A stretch of 64,000 nt of DNA from Ascaphus truei (Eukaryota; Chordata; Amphibia; Anura; Ascaphidae), in NCBI GenBank assembly GCA_036426205.1, contig CM071569.1, positions 3,118,559 through 3,182,558 on the forward strand. Reading direction: 5' to 3'. Below the pieces are notes generated by a model, which was given only the letters and a program-made list of their open reading frames with translations, was not told the origin of the DNA and did no database searches. Position numbers and translations under genes: made by a program. Position 1 is the first letter of the stretch, and each line of letters opens with the position of its first letter. Below, in pieces: positions 32,508 to 45,994 of this stretch.

Positions 32508-32679
32508 GGTCAGGCGCTGCCAGGAGACCCGGCGCCGGCTTCAGAGGGTTTTTTTTTTTTTTTAAATTAACTAGCAGCCCTTGTTTCCCGCTGCTGCTGG
32601 TCCCTGATCTCGGCGCCCTCTATCTACGGCGGCCACCAGGCGGCCGCGCGCCCACTTTGGGAAACACTGCTTTTATCAT

Positions 32680-34947
32680 GTTCTTTTTTAGAGGTAACTT
32701 ATTAAACATAGTCTCCTCCAAAGCACCAATACACTGAATACTGTAATTTAAATCCCAGTTTATTTTTTATGATAAACAATCTATGGTGATTAACAATCAG
32801 AACGTCTCAGTTTATTACTATTTTGTCATGCTGCTTGACTCAATGCCAAAACCTCTGTTCCATCTGAAAACAAGATACTTGGCCCAGATACATCAAGCTG
32901 CGGTAACTTAAAAATTTGGTATTAGCCCGTTGTTTCCTTGGAGCGGCAGTGCCTTTGATCTACCCACCTCTTCAATTGCGATTTTTGATAGATCGGATGC
33001 CCTTGGGGATCACGGAGCTTCTCTGGAGCAGCTGATGTTGACACAAGAACATATCAGTTGGAGGAACAGGACGTGCACAATCGTGAGTAGCGTTACTCCA
33101 ACCCGGTCACAGTCTTGGCACAGGGGCTTGAACTGAGGCAGATATTCTGGAGGTTTGTTTTCTCTAAGCCCATACAGGTACTTTCTCACAGATGCAGCGG
33201 CCGTTATTCCGAAGCAAATCACGAATCTGTTTTCATGTCTTCTGCTGTATTCCACCGGTGTTTCACGCCGCATTCTCACGTTCACCCGACTACATGCCCG
33301 CGGTTGATCTGTTTAAATTTAATGTTTCGGATTTCTTTGGGTGCAATTCTTCTCTGTATCTGCCAGGTGACAGATATTAATGACTTGTAATGTGTACAGT
33401 TCTGTCTGTGCTTACTGGTGTCAATTTGCAGGTGTTTAAAAACCAGATAAAACCAAAGTCAACCACATGGTCATTTGTGATTTTACCTTAAAGGACGTTT
33501 TCAATTTAGCCGCTCATAATAAAATGTATATACTCACTCAAGCTGTGTGCTTTTTCTACATCCTACAGTATACTTGCACAATTGCTGACTGGACTGGACA
33601 CCATGTGTGCACCGTACATGTATAAAAAAAAAACCTGACTGTAGTTAATGCATTTTAATATTTCTGCAATTAATGCTGCAAGCACTAACATGGCGACTGT
33701 AGCAAAATATATGATATTTCATTCGAACAACGATTTTTACAATTTTCACCACTGACATTCGTGGGTAGAAGCGTTCGAAAGAAAAAACCTTAATACGATC
33801 AGTCTTTTTTTGCATTGCCCTCTTGCCGGAGATACCAGAGGAATTGGGGTGGGGGTCCCAGACTTTACAGTATGTTTGATCATGGCAACTTCAAAAGGAG
33901 AAAGGTCTGGTTTAATCCAGTAGATTCGTCAATGACCATCCAGCCTCATACAGCGCCGGTCAACAGCGCAACACCACACTGCTTACATAATGGTCTGACC
34001 ATCATAAAACCTGGTGAACGGCAAACCTTGCTACCATGTAGCCGCGAATACCTGCAAAATTTACAGCTGAGCTTGATTTTACACGTACAGGTACCAGCAA
34101 GCTTGCGTGTATCAAAAAAATTTACAGCTTCAATCACTGCAACTACAGGTGTAAGCACGCCAGCGTTACCTGTCAACTATAAATCAGACACAGTAGTGAC
34201 AGTGGCTCATTTCCACCCTTTGGCAGGTTTATGATGAAGGTACATAAATGTACAGTACAGTATTACGTTTAAAGTTGCAGTGCAAGCTGCCGTTTAAAAA
34301 AAAATATATATTTTTTTTAAACAATACATTAAAGTATGTGGCATCAATACAAATTGCACACAGACAAGTGATTAGCCTACAGTAGCTGCAGATCGGTCTG
34401 TCTCCTGTATCAATCACTTTCTCAGGATTATTTCATTAATTCAATTCTTGCACAATAAAAATGAAAATGTAGTTCCTGGAATATGATTGACTGAACAGTT
34501 CATTACTACAGTAGATAAATTGGTGGATAGCTTAGGAGAGAGTGGGGCTCAACAGGCCAGAGCCTATCAGAAGTTGTTCTCCATCGTAACAGACGCACAT
34601 GTACTGTAGGCTATTGTATGCGCAATACCGGAAATATAGCATCATTTTTTTCCCCCCCCCAGAAAGAAACTTGACATCAAGCTGAAAAATATCCAAAGAG
34701 GGATTTCGATGACCTTTAATATCAATTTTTTTAAAACGTTGCTTGCACTTGTGAATCTGATTTAAACTCCAATTAGAAAACTGTACAGGACGGTGCAAAT
34801 TTTATTGATTAGGATAGACTATTTGTGAGCTTTATAGAAAACCGTATGCAGTATGCTGCTATGTTTTTATATAAAACGTTTTAACATTGAACTGTAATCA
34901 TCACTACTGTTTGACATTGCATTTTGCCAGTGTAATTACAATAGACT
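32680..34947. other. interior of unit A without recognised genes
   Basis: Frames of 60-139 codons exist on both strands (for example 33010-33285 minus and 33815-34234 plus). They are interrupted at different places in the second copy by indels, and I recognise no family. Several TACAGTA-type motifs occur. I make no gene call. Confidence 0.4.
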
Positions 34948-35164
34948 TCTCTGCTAAGAAACCCCAAAAAGAAAAAAGTATCTCAAATGTGATGATATGC
35001 ATATGTGTTTTCAACAAGGTTCCAATTTGACATACACCATGCGCAATAAATAAAAATAGTATGAAAAGAAGAGCAAGCCTACAGTAGCAAAAGTTGAAAG
35101 TATTGAATAATACATATAGAATAAAAATATACATTTTTTTCTTTTTGGGGTTTCTTAGCAGAGA
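34948..35164. repeat. 30-bp perfect inverted repeat with 157-bp spacer
   Basis: 34948-34977 (TCTCTGCTAAGAAACCCC and the adjoining A-rich part) is the exact reverse complement of 35135-35164. It could be the TIRs of a very small transposon or a long hairpin. The second genomic copy keeps it at about 42666-42883 with minor changes. Confidence 0.7.
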
Positions 35165-36199
35165 CATACAGTACTGTACACGCATGAGCGGAAAAATATT
35201 TAACATTCGGAAGACGACGTTGTATTTTTTGATTACTCCTTCTCCTCTTTCCTTATTATCTAAAACAACACTTCTTCATTGCCACAAAATACTTTTTCCA
35301 TGTACACCATACAGTATGAACTTGTAACGTTAACTCAAGTTACAATATACACACACTTGCAGAACTTACGGCAATAAAAGACAGGTTGAATTGCTATTAG
35401 ATTTTTAAGACAAAAACTCGCGATCGCCCCACTTGAGTTTCCTACTATTGCAGACCGCGCTAAAATGCAATTCTGAACCTGATGAAAACCCGTGTCAACG
35501 CCGTCTTAAGGCGGTACGGTTGGAAAGAATCGCCGCACCATCACAAGGCTATTCCGAGGTAAACACCATGTGAAGTATTCGAATAACGCTGCTATATCTG
35601 TACAGTACTTGCCCACTATCTGTGTTCTTTCTTGCCCTCCACTTTATTACAAGCCGCATCATTGCAGATTTTTCAGATTTTGCCTCCATAAGCCCCTTAC
35701 TACAGGTTCCGGTTTATCTGCAATATTTTTTATATTTGCTGCCATCCTGGAGCTCCTATTTGTTCTTACTTACCACTGATGGAATGAAGGCTCCTCCTCA
35801 TCCTCATCAGGGGGTGCCAGTGCAAATCCAAAAAGGCCAATGCCCAACCAAAAAAAACCTCCCCCCACAAACTAATCCATGCCTAATGGACAGAACAGTA
35901 AAACCCTAAACCACCATAAAAATAATCCTGTGGCCGATGACACAAAAAAAAAAAAAAAAAAAAAAGCTGTTAAAATATCCAGGCCCGTGACCTTCTTCCA
36001 CTCAGATCCATCCGAAGCTTCAACTTGACCCAAGCAATGGATTTCCGTTGATCATAGAAGAATAGTCTCCAGTAGATTTTCTTCTTCTTCTTCTCCCAGT
36101 TCTTGCTTGCAGCTCTCTTTCCTGCCAATGAGACTTACCAGGCCTCATATACGGCGATGTACACTTTAACAGTCACATTGTACATTCACCAATCTTATC
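35165..36199. other. interior of unit A with poly(A) run
   Basis: No gene seen. A run of 22 A is at 35944-35965 (second copy near 43672), preceded by A-rich sequence; it may mark the tail of an old retroposed piece. Confidence 0.4.
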
Positions 36200-36300
36200 A
36201 GTTCATGAAACTGGTTGAGAATGACTCTCAACCAACATTGATGACATCACATGGTACATCAACCAATAGGATTGGTTGATGCACCATCTGATCCTTCACT
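36200..36300. repeat. hairpin pair with CCAAT motifs
   Basis: Two adjacent hairpins: GGTTGAGA/TCTCAACC (36213-36233) and ATGGT-CATCAACCAAT / ATTGGTTGATG-ACCAT (36251-36287). Related sequence is at about 43940-44020 and in the centre of the foldback element at 48120-48390, so this is likely a fragment of the same family. Confidence 0.6.
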
Positions 36301-36719
36301 TTTTTGGATTCTCTGACGTTATCTTAAAGGAGGAATGTGATTCCAAAAAAGGAATGGATTTCTCCCCTTTAGGTGACATAGTAATGGTGTTGGTTCAATG
36401 GCTTAACTACCATGTGGCTAAACCCTACAATGCGGGGGGGGAGGGGGGGCTCAAGAGTGCAGTGGGGCCCTGCCGGCTGGTTCAAATTTATTCGTCGGCT
36501 GCTTTCTTTTTTTCTGTTCCTGCTTCTCGTGGGGACGGGGCCTTTTAACTGCATCCAGAAAATCTCTGTCTGCCTGTTTTCCCTGACCCAGTCTTCAGCA
36601 GGTCACAGGGGACAGAGCATGCCTACCCAACTCCAGGTAAAAGATGTGGCGACTGTTTGTATTGAGTATGTGTTGTAATTCTGTGTTGTAATTGGATTGT
36701 GTGTGTAATGCTAGAGAGT

Positions 36720-37275
36720 GAAAGTTGTGGATAAATGCAGGAGGGAGAGAGAAAGGGAAAAGTGAGTGTAGGGGAGATATACTTGAGCGAGGCAATACAC
36801 GGGGAGAAAATACTTGGGGAGAGGCAGGGGTGAGGGATGAAATACATGGTGTTTTGGGGGAGAAATACAAGGTAGGGAGAGTGAGTGGGGAGGGAAATAC
36901 TGGGAGAGGGAGAAAAGTGTAAGACTGAGACGGGGAGAAATAGAAGGGTGAGAGAAAATAAATAGAGAGAGATGGAGAGGGAGAGTTGGGGAGGGAGAAT
37001 AGTGGGAGAGAAAGATGGAGAGATGTGTGAGGGAGAACGAGATGGAGCGGGAAGGAAGTGGGGCTGAGAATATGGGGTAGCTAAAGAGTGTAGTGAGAAG
37101 ATGGGGGTGGGAAGAGTGGAGTGAAAAAAAGTATGGAGAAGCGAAAGATGGGGAGGGAGGATTGCACAGGTATGTTGGTGAAAGAAGATAGGTAGAGTGC
37201 TGGGGGACTAGTTAATGGGGAATAAAGAGCGAGAGGGGAAATAGAGAGGGGAGGGTGTACGGAAAGGAAAGGTGG
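36720..37275 (+). repeat. purine-rich low-complexity DNA
   Basis: GGGAGA/GAAATAC-type units, for example GGGGAGAAATAC and AATACACGGGGAGA, with strong strand asymmetry. The pyrimidine-strand frames here and in the second copy (44440-44945) are artefacts. Such mirror-type purine tracts can form triplexes; this is inference. Confidence 0.75.
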
Positions 37276-38309
37276 GGACTCCGCAGAGCCACAGTCGAGG
37301 GGTCCCAGTGAACTGGTGCAACATTTTATTAAAACAGTATGTGTGTTATTGTTATGTTATTATGTATGGACACTTGGACAGCCACATGTCCCTTACAGAA
37401 ACAATTGCTTGTCAAACCTGAAGAGCAGCATCATCAAAAATGTATGTATACACAGGATTTCTGAGTCCTGACTAACTACAGTACAATATCATGAATATCT
37501 ATGAATGGGGAAGGTTATGGATTTCTGTAAACAGCACAGTCACAGTGCTTCTGGAAGCAACACAGGAGGTCATTCATTGCTTGCTGCTGGTATCACTGCA
37601 ATAACAGTATGGGAACAATAACACATTAAACACTTGTATACTTTAACTCCATAGGCATTTTGAATGGAGACATATCCTTATGATATAAGTTTAACTCCCT
37701 TTGCTGCCAAGGGGGATCAGTAATAAATTGCAGCATCACAACGGTGTTAAGTCATGCTTTAAAATAGTCCTTCTATTTAGTAAATAGGACCTATAGTAAT
37801 TCTCCTGAAATGTGACTCTTTTACATATAAACATCTCTGCCTTGCAGTTAATTTAAACCTCCCCAGTAGGGTTTTCTGTACACAAACTATATGCAGTTTT
37901 ATTGAATAAATGAATGCCAATCTTGGAATACCTATTCATGTTTTCAGATCTTAAAGCAGCACAATATTTACAGTGAAGCTCCGAGCCGCTGATCAACTCA
38001 CCTCCAAAAATATCTCTCCTCTATTGAAGGTAATTAGATTTATTAATCAACCAAGTTTGTATGTTGTGGAAGACATAGAACAGAAGTGAGTACAGTACGG
38101 TATGTGCTTGCTAAAATAAAGGGAAGTCACTAAACTTTTGAATATGCTATGAAGTCACCTTCCTCGGCTTAGAAATATTTCTTCTGTGTTGTTGTTTTTT
38201 TCCTTCCCTTAATTGGAAACAAAATTGGTTGCTAGAAATATTTTGCCATATTTAAATTAATTTAGGTCAAATCGGGGATCTGGTCTATAAAAATAAATAC
38301 ATGTTATTA
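37276..38309. other. interior of unit A
   Basis: No gene seen. Long stretches are identical to 45000-45990. Confidence 0.45.
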
Positions 38310-38313
38310 TATC

Positions 38314-38834
38314 TGTACCGTGTTTCCCCCCAAACGGTTGGGAAGATTTGGGCCAGTATGAGCGTGTGGTGCATATACCTGCTGGTAACAGGAGGGCTGA
38401 GTCTTCCGCCGTGGGTAGTGGGACACAGGACTAGGCTTCTGGGGTTCATACCCTACATATCTTTAGCGTGCAGCGCCTCCATCTGCCGTAGCTCAGAAGC
38501 TAGGTGATCTTCCATGGTAGAACTGATTACCTCCCCCTAGTAAGATCAACACACCACTGGAGGTATATGCAAAGAAACTTTTATTGTCTCTCTCTCTGTG
38601 CACGCAGTACACAACGGCAGGTTCTGCCCAAACCCTCTCTCAGCTACCCACAAAAGGATGATCCCGGGCCTTCAATACATGCCCAGGGTACCCGCAGCAG
38701 TCCCGCTCTTCCCTGACCCTCTAGCAGGGGCGAGGTTATGGTACACACTCACTCTAACCAACCCCGGAGGGAGAAACCAGAGAAGGCCCAATGTCTGCTC
38801 TTGCTGTGTGACATCCCCCTCTCAATGGGTAGTC
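38314..38834 (-). repeat. solo LTR, copy 4, truncated at the duplication junction
   Basis: Begins (its 3' end) at TGTACC after TATC (38310-38313) and matches copy 5 until 38834, where sequence switches to the CAGA array. Confidence 0.8.
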
Positions 38835-40356
38835 ACAGACAGACAGACACTCTCTCTCACAGACAGACAGACACTCTCTTTCACAGACAGACAGACACTC
38901 TCTCTCACAGACAGACAGACACTCTCACTCTCTCAGACAGAACTCACTCTCTCAGAAGACACTCTCACTCTTCTCAGACAGACACTCTCACTCTCTCAGA
39001 CAGACACGACTCAACTCTCTCATCAGACACTCTCTCACTCTCTCAGACAGACCTCTCACCTCTCAGCACACCTCTCGACACTCTCCTCTGCCACTCTCTC
39101 AGCATACGCACACTCTCTCAGACACACTCTCTCCTCACACCACTCGTCTCTCTCTACTTTCCTCCAGGGAGGGAGAAAAGCAGGAGATCCGTGCAGGCAC
39201 TCCCTGCACACAGACACACACCACACACAAATAACATACACACATAAATAACACACACCACACACCCACACACAATACACCACACGCACCACACACATAA
39301 CATAATACACACCCCACCACACACAAATACATACCACAACCAAACACCTAATACACACAACACCAATACAATACACACAAATCAATACACCCACCCAACA
39401 CACCATACAATACACACCCCACACAGAACCCAAATAAATCATACCCACACACACATTGGACCCAACCTAACTACCACACCCCCCCAACCTATATCTCCCC
39501 CGACCACCACTACACACACCAAATCCCTTCCACCCACCAGCCACACATACACACCCACACCGACCTGCTCCCAGTCCTTTTTCCACCCGACAGCTCCGCC
39601 CCCCCCACACACCCCCAGCACCCACCAGCAGACCCCAAGCAACCCCATCACACACCCAGCACATTAGCACACACAACACACATACACTACACACAACACA
39701 CACACACACACAGCCTCACTTTCACTACACAACCCACCCCTGCACGCCCGTTTTCCATCACCACAACCTAGCCTTTACACACACACACCCTGCAGTCCCC
39801 CTTTTTTTTTCCCCACACACACCCCACCCCCCAGCCCGTTTTTCACACACCACACCCGGACACGTTTGACACACACACACACCAACACACACACAACACA
39901 CCACACACACACACACACACACACACACCCACACACACCTCCCACACCACACCCCCAGCCAGCCCAAAGTAAATACACACACAAACACAAATAAATACAC
40001 ACACCCACACCCACACCTTGGTGCTGCCTCTGTCTGGTGGCTCTGTAGTTGCAATGCCGGGCAGGCTGCAGCCCCATTGGATGGGAGCGGTCACGTGACC
40101 GCTCCTCCGCTTCCCTGAGCGGCAAATTTCAAACCTGCCGCTCTCGGGGAAGTCTCTCCTCCTCCGCATGCATCAGCAAGCATGCGGAGGGTCAGGCGCT
40201 GCCAGGGAGACCCGGCGCCGGCTTCAGAGGGTTTTTTTTTTTTTTTAAATTAACTAGCAGCCCTTGTTTCCCGCTGCTGGTGGCCCTGATCTCGGCGCCC
40301 CTCTAGCTAAGCGGCGGCGCACCAGGGCGCCGCGGCGCACACTTTGGGAAACACTG
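38835..40356. mobile_element. hAT-like element, second copy, left end missing
   Basis: Corresponds to about 31110-32669. It lacks the left TIR because the duplication starts inside the CAGA array. The right TIR CACTTTGGGAAACACTG-like end is followed by CTTTATCA at 40357-40364, the exact 8-bp duplication of the first copy's left flank. Confidence 0.85.
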
Positions 40357-40365
40357 CTTTATCAT

Positions 40366-43300
40366 GTTCTTTTTTAGAGAAGTAACTTAATTAAACATAG
40401 TCTCCTCCAAAGCACCAATACACTGAATACTGTAATTTAGAATCCCAGTTATTTTTTTTTATAGATAAACAAATCTATGGTGATTAACAATCAGAACGTC
40501 TCAGTTTATTACATATTTTGTCATGCTGCTGACTCAATGCCAAAACCTCTGTTCCATCTGAAAACAAGATACTATGGCCCAGATACATCAAGCTGCGGTA
40601 ACTTAAAAATTTGGTATTAGCCCGTTGTTTCCTTGGAGCGGCAGTGCCTTTGATCTACCCACCTCTTCAATTGCGATTTTTGATAGATCGGATGCCCTTG
40701 GGGATCACGGAGGCTTCTCTGGAGCAGCTGATTTTGACACAAGAACATATCAGTTGGAGGAACAGGACGGTGCACAATCGTGAGTAGCGTTACTCCAAAC
40801 CGGTCACAGTCTTGGCACAGGGGCTTGAACTGAGGCAGATATTCTGGGGAGGTTTCTCTAAGCCCATACAGGTACTTTCTACAGATGCAGCGGCCGTTAT
40901 TCGAGCAAATCACGAATCTGTTTTCATGTCTTCTGCTGTATTCCACGCGGTGTTCACGCCGCATTCTCACGTTCACGCCGACTACATGCCGCGGTTGATC
41001 TGTTTAAATTTAATGTTTCGGATTTCTTTGGGTGCAATTCTTCTCGTATCTGCCAGGTGACAGATATTAATGAATTGTAATGTGTACAGTTCTGTCTGTG
41101 CTACTGGGTCAATTTGCAGGTGTTTAAAAACCAGATAAAATCCAAAGTCAACCACATAGGTCATTTGTGATTTTACCTTAAAGACGTTTTCAAATTTAGC
41201 CGCTTCATAATAAAAATGTATAAAACTCAAAGCTGTGTGCTTTTTTCTACATTCCTACAGTATACTTGCACAATTGCTGACTGGACTGGACACCATGTGT
41301 GCACCGTACATGTATAAAAAAAAAACCTGACTGTAGTTATGCATTTTTAATATTTTCTGCAATTAATGCTGCAGCAGATAACATGGCGACTGTAGCAGAA
41401 ATATATGAATATTTCATTTCGAACAACGATTTTTACAAATTTTCACCTGACATTCGTGGGTAGAAGCGTTCGATAAGAAAAACCTTAAGTAGCGATCAGT
41501 CTTTTTTTTGCATTGCCCTCTTGCCGGAGATACAAGAGGGAATTGGGGTGTGGTCCCAGACTTTTACAGTATGTTTGATCATGGCAACTTCAAAAGGAGA
41601 AAGGTCTGGTTTAATCCAGTAGATTCGTCAATCCCAATCCAGCCTCATAACAGCGCCGGCAACAGCGCCAACACCAGCACTGGCTTACAATAATGGTCTG
41701 ACCATCAGTAAAAACCTGGTGAACGGCAAACCTTGCTACCTGTAGCCGCCGGAATACCTGCAAAATTTACAGCCTGAGCTTGATTTCACGTACAGGTACC
41801 AGCAAGCTTGCGTGTATCAAAAAAATTTACAGCTTCATCAGCTGTCAACTACAGGTGTAGCACGCCAGCTATTACCTGTCAACTATAATGCAGACTACAG
41901 GAGTGACAGTGGCTCATCTCCACCCATTTGGCAAAGTTTATGATGAAGGTAAATAATATGTACAGTACAGTATTACGTTTAAAGTTGCAGTGCAAGCTGC
42001 CGTTTAAAAAAAAATATATTTTTTTTTAAACAATACATTACAGTATGTGCATCAATACAATATGCACACAGACAAGTGATTAGCTACAGTAAGCTGCAGA
42101 TCGGTCTGTTCTCCTGTAATCAATCACTTTGCTCAGGATTATTTCATTTAATTCAATTCTTGCACAATAATTGAAAATGTAGTCCTGGAATATGATTGAC
42201 TGAACAGTTAGTTACTACAGTAGATACAATTGGTGGATAGCTAGGGAGAGAGTGGGGCTCAACAGCCAGAGCCTATCAGAAGTTTGTTCTCATCGTACAG
42301 ACGCACATGTACTGTAGGCTATTGTATGCGCAATACCGGAAATAATAGCATCATTTTTTTCCCCCCCAGAAAAGAAACTTTGACATCAAGCTGAAAAATC
42401 CAAAAGGAGGGATTTCGATGGACCTTTAATATCACTTTTTTTAAAACGTTGCTTGCACATTGTGAATCTGATTTAAAAATCCAATTAGGCAAAACATGTA
42501 CAGTGACGGTGCAAATTTTATTGATTAGGATAGACTATTTGTGAGCTTTATAGAAAACCGTATGCAGTATGCTGCTATGTTTTTATATTCAAAACGTTTT
42601 AACATTGTACTGTAATCATCACTACTGTTTGACATTGCATTTTGCAGTGTAATTACAATAGACTTGCTCTGCTAAGAAACCCCAAAAAGAAAAGAGTATA
42701 TCTAAATGTGATGATATGCATATGTGTTTCAACAAGGTTCCAATTTGACATACACGCATGCGCATAAAATAAAAATAGTATGAAAAGAAGAGCAAGCCTA
42801 CAGTAGCAAAAGTTGAAAGTATTGAATAATACATATAGAATAAAATATATACATTTTTTCTTTTTGGGGTTTCTTAGCAGAGACATACAGTACTGTACAC
42901 GCATGAGCGGAAAAAATATTTAACATTCGTAAGAAGCGACGTTGTATTTTTGTATTACTCCTTTTCCCTTTATTATCTAAATACAACACTTCATTTGCAC
43001 AAAATACTTCTTTCCCATGTACACCATACAGTATGAACTTGTAACGTTAATCTTCAAGTTACAATTATACACACACTTGCAGAACTGTACGGCAATAAAA
43101 GACAGGTTGAATTGCTATTAGATTTTTAAGACAAAAACTCGCGATCGCCCACTTGAGTTTCTCTACGGTATTGCAGACCGCGCTAAAATGCAATTTTCTG
43201 AACCTGATGAAAACCCGTGTCAACGCGCGTCTTAAGGCGGTACGGTTGGAAGAAATCGCGCACCATCACAAGGCTATTCCGAGGTAAACACCATGTGAAG

Positions 43301-44440
43301 TATTCGAATAACGGCTGCTATATCTGTACAGTACCTTGCCCACTATCTGTGTCTTTCTTGCCCTCCACTTTATTACAAGCCGCATCATTGCAGATTTTTC
43401 AGATTTTGCCTCCATAAGCCCCTTACTACAGGTTCCGGTTTATCTGCAATATTTTTTATATTTTGCTGCCATCCTGGAGCTCCTATTTGTTCTTACTTAC
43501 CACTGATGGAATGAAGGCTCTCCTCATCCTCATCAGGGGGTGCCAGTGCAAAATCCAATAAAGGCCAATGCCCAACCATAAAAAAAAACTCCCCACAAAC
43601 TAATCCATGCCTAATGGACAAGAACAGTAAAACCCTAAAACCACCATAAAAATAATCCTTGGCCGATGACACAAAAAAAAAAAAAAAAAAAAAAGCTGTT
43701 AAAAATATCCAGGCCCGGTGACCTTCTTCCACTCAGATCCATCCTGAAGCTTCAACTTGACCCAAAGCAATGGATCTTCCGTTGATCATAGAAGAATAGT
43801 CTCCAGTGAGTATTTCTTCTTCTTTCTTCTCCCAGTTCTTGCTTGCAGCTCTTCTTCCTGCCAAATGAGACTTACCAGGCCTCATATACGGCGATGTCAC
43901 ATTTAACAGTCACATTGTACATTCACCAATCTTATCAGTCATGAAACTGGTTGAGAATGACCTCTCAACCAACATTGATGACATCACATGGTACATCAAC
44001 CAATAGGATTGGTTGATGCACCATCTGATGCCTTCACTTTTTTGGATTCTCTGACGTTATCTTAAAGGGGAGGAATGTGATTCCAAAAAAGGAATGGGAT
44101 TTCTCCCCTTTAAGGTGACATAAGTAATGGTGTTGGTTCAATGGCTTAACTACCATGTGGCTAAACCCTACAATGCAGGGGGGGGGAGGGGGGGCTCAAG
44201 AGTGCAGTGGGGCCCTGCCGGCTGGGCTCAAATTTATCGTCGGCTGCTTCTTTTTTCTGTTCTCTGCTTTCTGTGGGGACGGGGCTTTAACTGCATACAG
44301 AAAATCTCTGTCTGCCTGTTTCCCTGACCCAGTCTTCAGCAGGTCACAGGGGGACAGAGCATGCCTACCCAACTCCAGGTAAAAGAGTGTGCGACTGTTG
44401 TAATTGAGTATGTGTGTTGTAATTCTGTGTTGTAATTGAG
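40366..44440. other. interior of unit B without recognised genes
   Basis: This repeats 32680-36720, including the 30-bp inverted repeat (42666-42883), the poly(A) run near 43672 and the CCAAT hairpins (43940-44020). No gene call. Confidence 0.45.
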
Positions 44441-44945
44441 TGTGTGTGTATGCGAAGAGTGAAAGTTGTGGGGATAAATGCAGGAGGGAGAGAGAAAGGG
44501 AAAAGTGAGTGTGAGGGGAGATATACGTGAGCAGGGAAATACACGGGGAGAAAATACATGGGGGAGAGGCAGGGGTGAGGGGATGAAATACATGGGTGTT
44601 ATTGGGGGAGAAATACAAGGGTAGGGAGAGTGAGTGGGGAAGGGAAATACATGGGGAGAGGGAGAAAGTGTAAGACTGAGACGGGGAGAAATAGAGAGAG
44701 GGTGAGAATGAGAATAAATAGAGAGAGATGGAGAGGGAGAGAGATTGGGGAGGGAGAGATGAGTGAGGGGGGAAAGAGGGGGGAAGTGAAAAAAAGAGAT
44801 GGGAGAAGCGAAAGATGGGGAGGGGAGAGATGCACAGGTAGTGCGGTGAAAGAAAGATAAGGGAGGAGTGGGGGGAGCTAGATAGAGGGGGGAAGAAAGA
44901 GGGAGAGGGGAAATAGAGAGGGGAGGGTGTACGGAAAGGAAAGGT
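44441..44945 (+). repeat. purine-rich low-complexity DNA, second copy
   Basis: Equivalent of 36720-37275, but about 50 bp shorter, with the GGGAGA units differently arranged. Confidence 0.75.
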
Positions 44946-45994
44946 GGGGACTCGCAGAGCCACAGTCAGAGGGGTCCCAGTGAACTGGTGCAACATTTTA
45001 TTATAAACAGTATGTGTGTTATTGTTATGTTATTATGTATGGACACTTGGACAGCCACATGTCCCTTACAGAAACAATTGCTTGTCAAACCTGAAGAGCA
45101 GCATCATCAAAAATGTATGTATACACAGGATTTCTGAGTCCTGACTAACTACAGTACAATATCATGAATATCTATGAATGAGCTGGAAGGTTATGGATTT
45201 CTGTAAACAGCACCAGTCACAGTGCTTCTGGAAGCAAACAGGAGGTCATTCATTGCTTGCTGCATGTAATCACTGCAAGTACAGTATGGGAACAATAACA
45301 CATGAACCAATTGTATACTTTAACTCCATAGGCATTTTGAATGGAGACATATCCTTATGCATATAAGTTTAACTCCTTTGCTGCCAAGGGGGATCAGTAA
45401 TAAATTGCAGCATACGCACGGTGTTAAGTCATGCTTTAAAATAGTCACTTCTATTTAGTAAATAGGACCTATAGTAATTCCTGAAATGTGACTCTTTTAC
45501 ATATAAACATCTCTGCCTTGCAGTTAATTTAACCTCCCCAGTAGGGTTTCTGTACACAAACTATATGCAGTTTTATTGAATAAATGAATGCCAATCTTGG
45601 AATACATATTCATGTTTTCAGATCTTAAAGCACGGCACAATATTTACAGTGAAGCTCCGAGCCGCTGATCAACTCACCTCCAAAAATATCTTCTCCTCTA
45701 TGGAAGGTAATTAGATTTAATTAATCAACCAAAGTTGTATGTTGTGGAAGACATAGAACAGAATGATGTACAGTACGGTATGTGCTTGCTAAAATAAAGG
45801 GAAGTCACTAAAACTTTTGAATATGCTATGAAGTCACCTTCCTCGGCTTAGAAATATTTCTTCTGTGTTGTTGTTTTTTTCCTTCCCTTAATTGGAAACA
45901 AAAATTGTATGCTAGAAATATTTCTGCATATTTAAATTAATTTAGGTCAAATCGGGGATCTGGTCTATAAAAATAAATACATGTATATTATATC

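Larger units (their letters stand above)
30391..32669. mobile_element. hAT-like non-autonomous element expanded by simple repeats
   Basis: The left end is CAGTGGTTCCCAAACTTTTT; the right end read on the other strand is CAGTGTTTCCCAAAGTG, an inverted pair typical of hAT elements. An 8-bp duplication CTTTATCA lies at 30383-30390 and at 32670 (with one extra T here, exact in the second genomic copy at 40357-40364). Inside: a 30-bp tandem pair (30415-30475), a CT-rich array (30543-31100), a 24-bp CAGACAGACGGACACTCTC-type array (31100-31600), CA-rich DNA (31650-32320) and a GC-rich end with two perfect palindromes. No transposase is present. Confidence 0.85.
31110..38834 (+). repeat. 7.7-kb tandem duplication, unit A
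   Basis: Colinear with 38835-46532. The left limit lies in the CAGA-type array, and the right limit is in a minus-strand LTR at CAATGGGTAG, where the sequence jumps back into the CAGA array. The copies are near-identical apart from many scattered one-base indels and length differences in low-complexity tracts. Confidence 0.9.

Noticed and set aside
30535..32565. Open frames through CT, CAGA and CA arrays (both strands)
   Set aside because: Pure translation of simple repeats; no conserved residue pattern.
33010..34234. Possible gene or viral relic from short frames conserved in both duplicate units
   Set aside because: The units are too recent for conservation to mean anything and indels break the frames differently. 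One frame has a basic stretch followed by FNPV, faintly like an adenovirus fibre tail, but nothing else supports it.
44196..44996. 266-codon minus-strand frame
   Set aside because: Pyrimidine-strand reading of GGGAGA-type low-complexity DNA; the equivalent frame in the first copy is broken.
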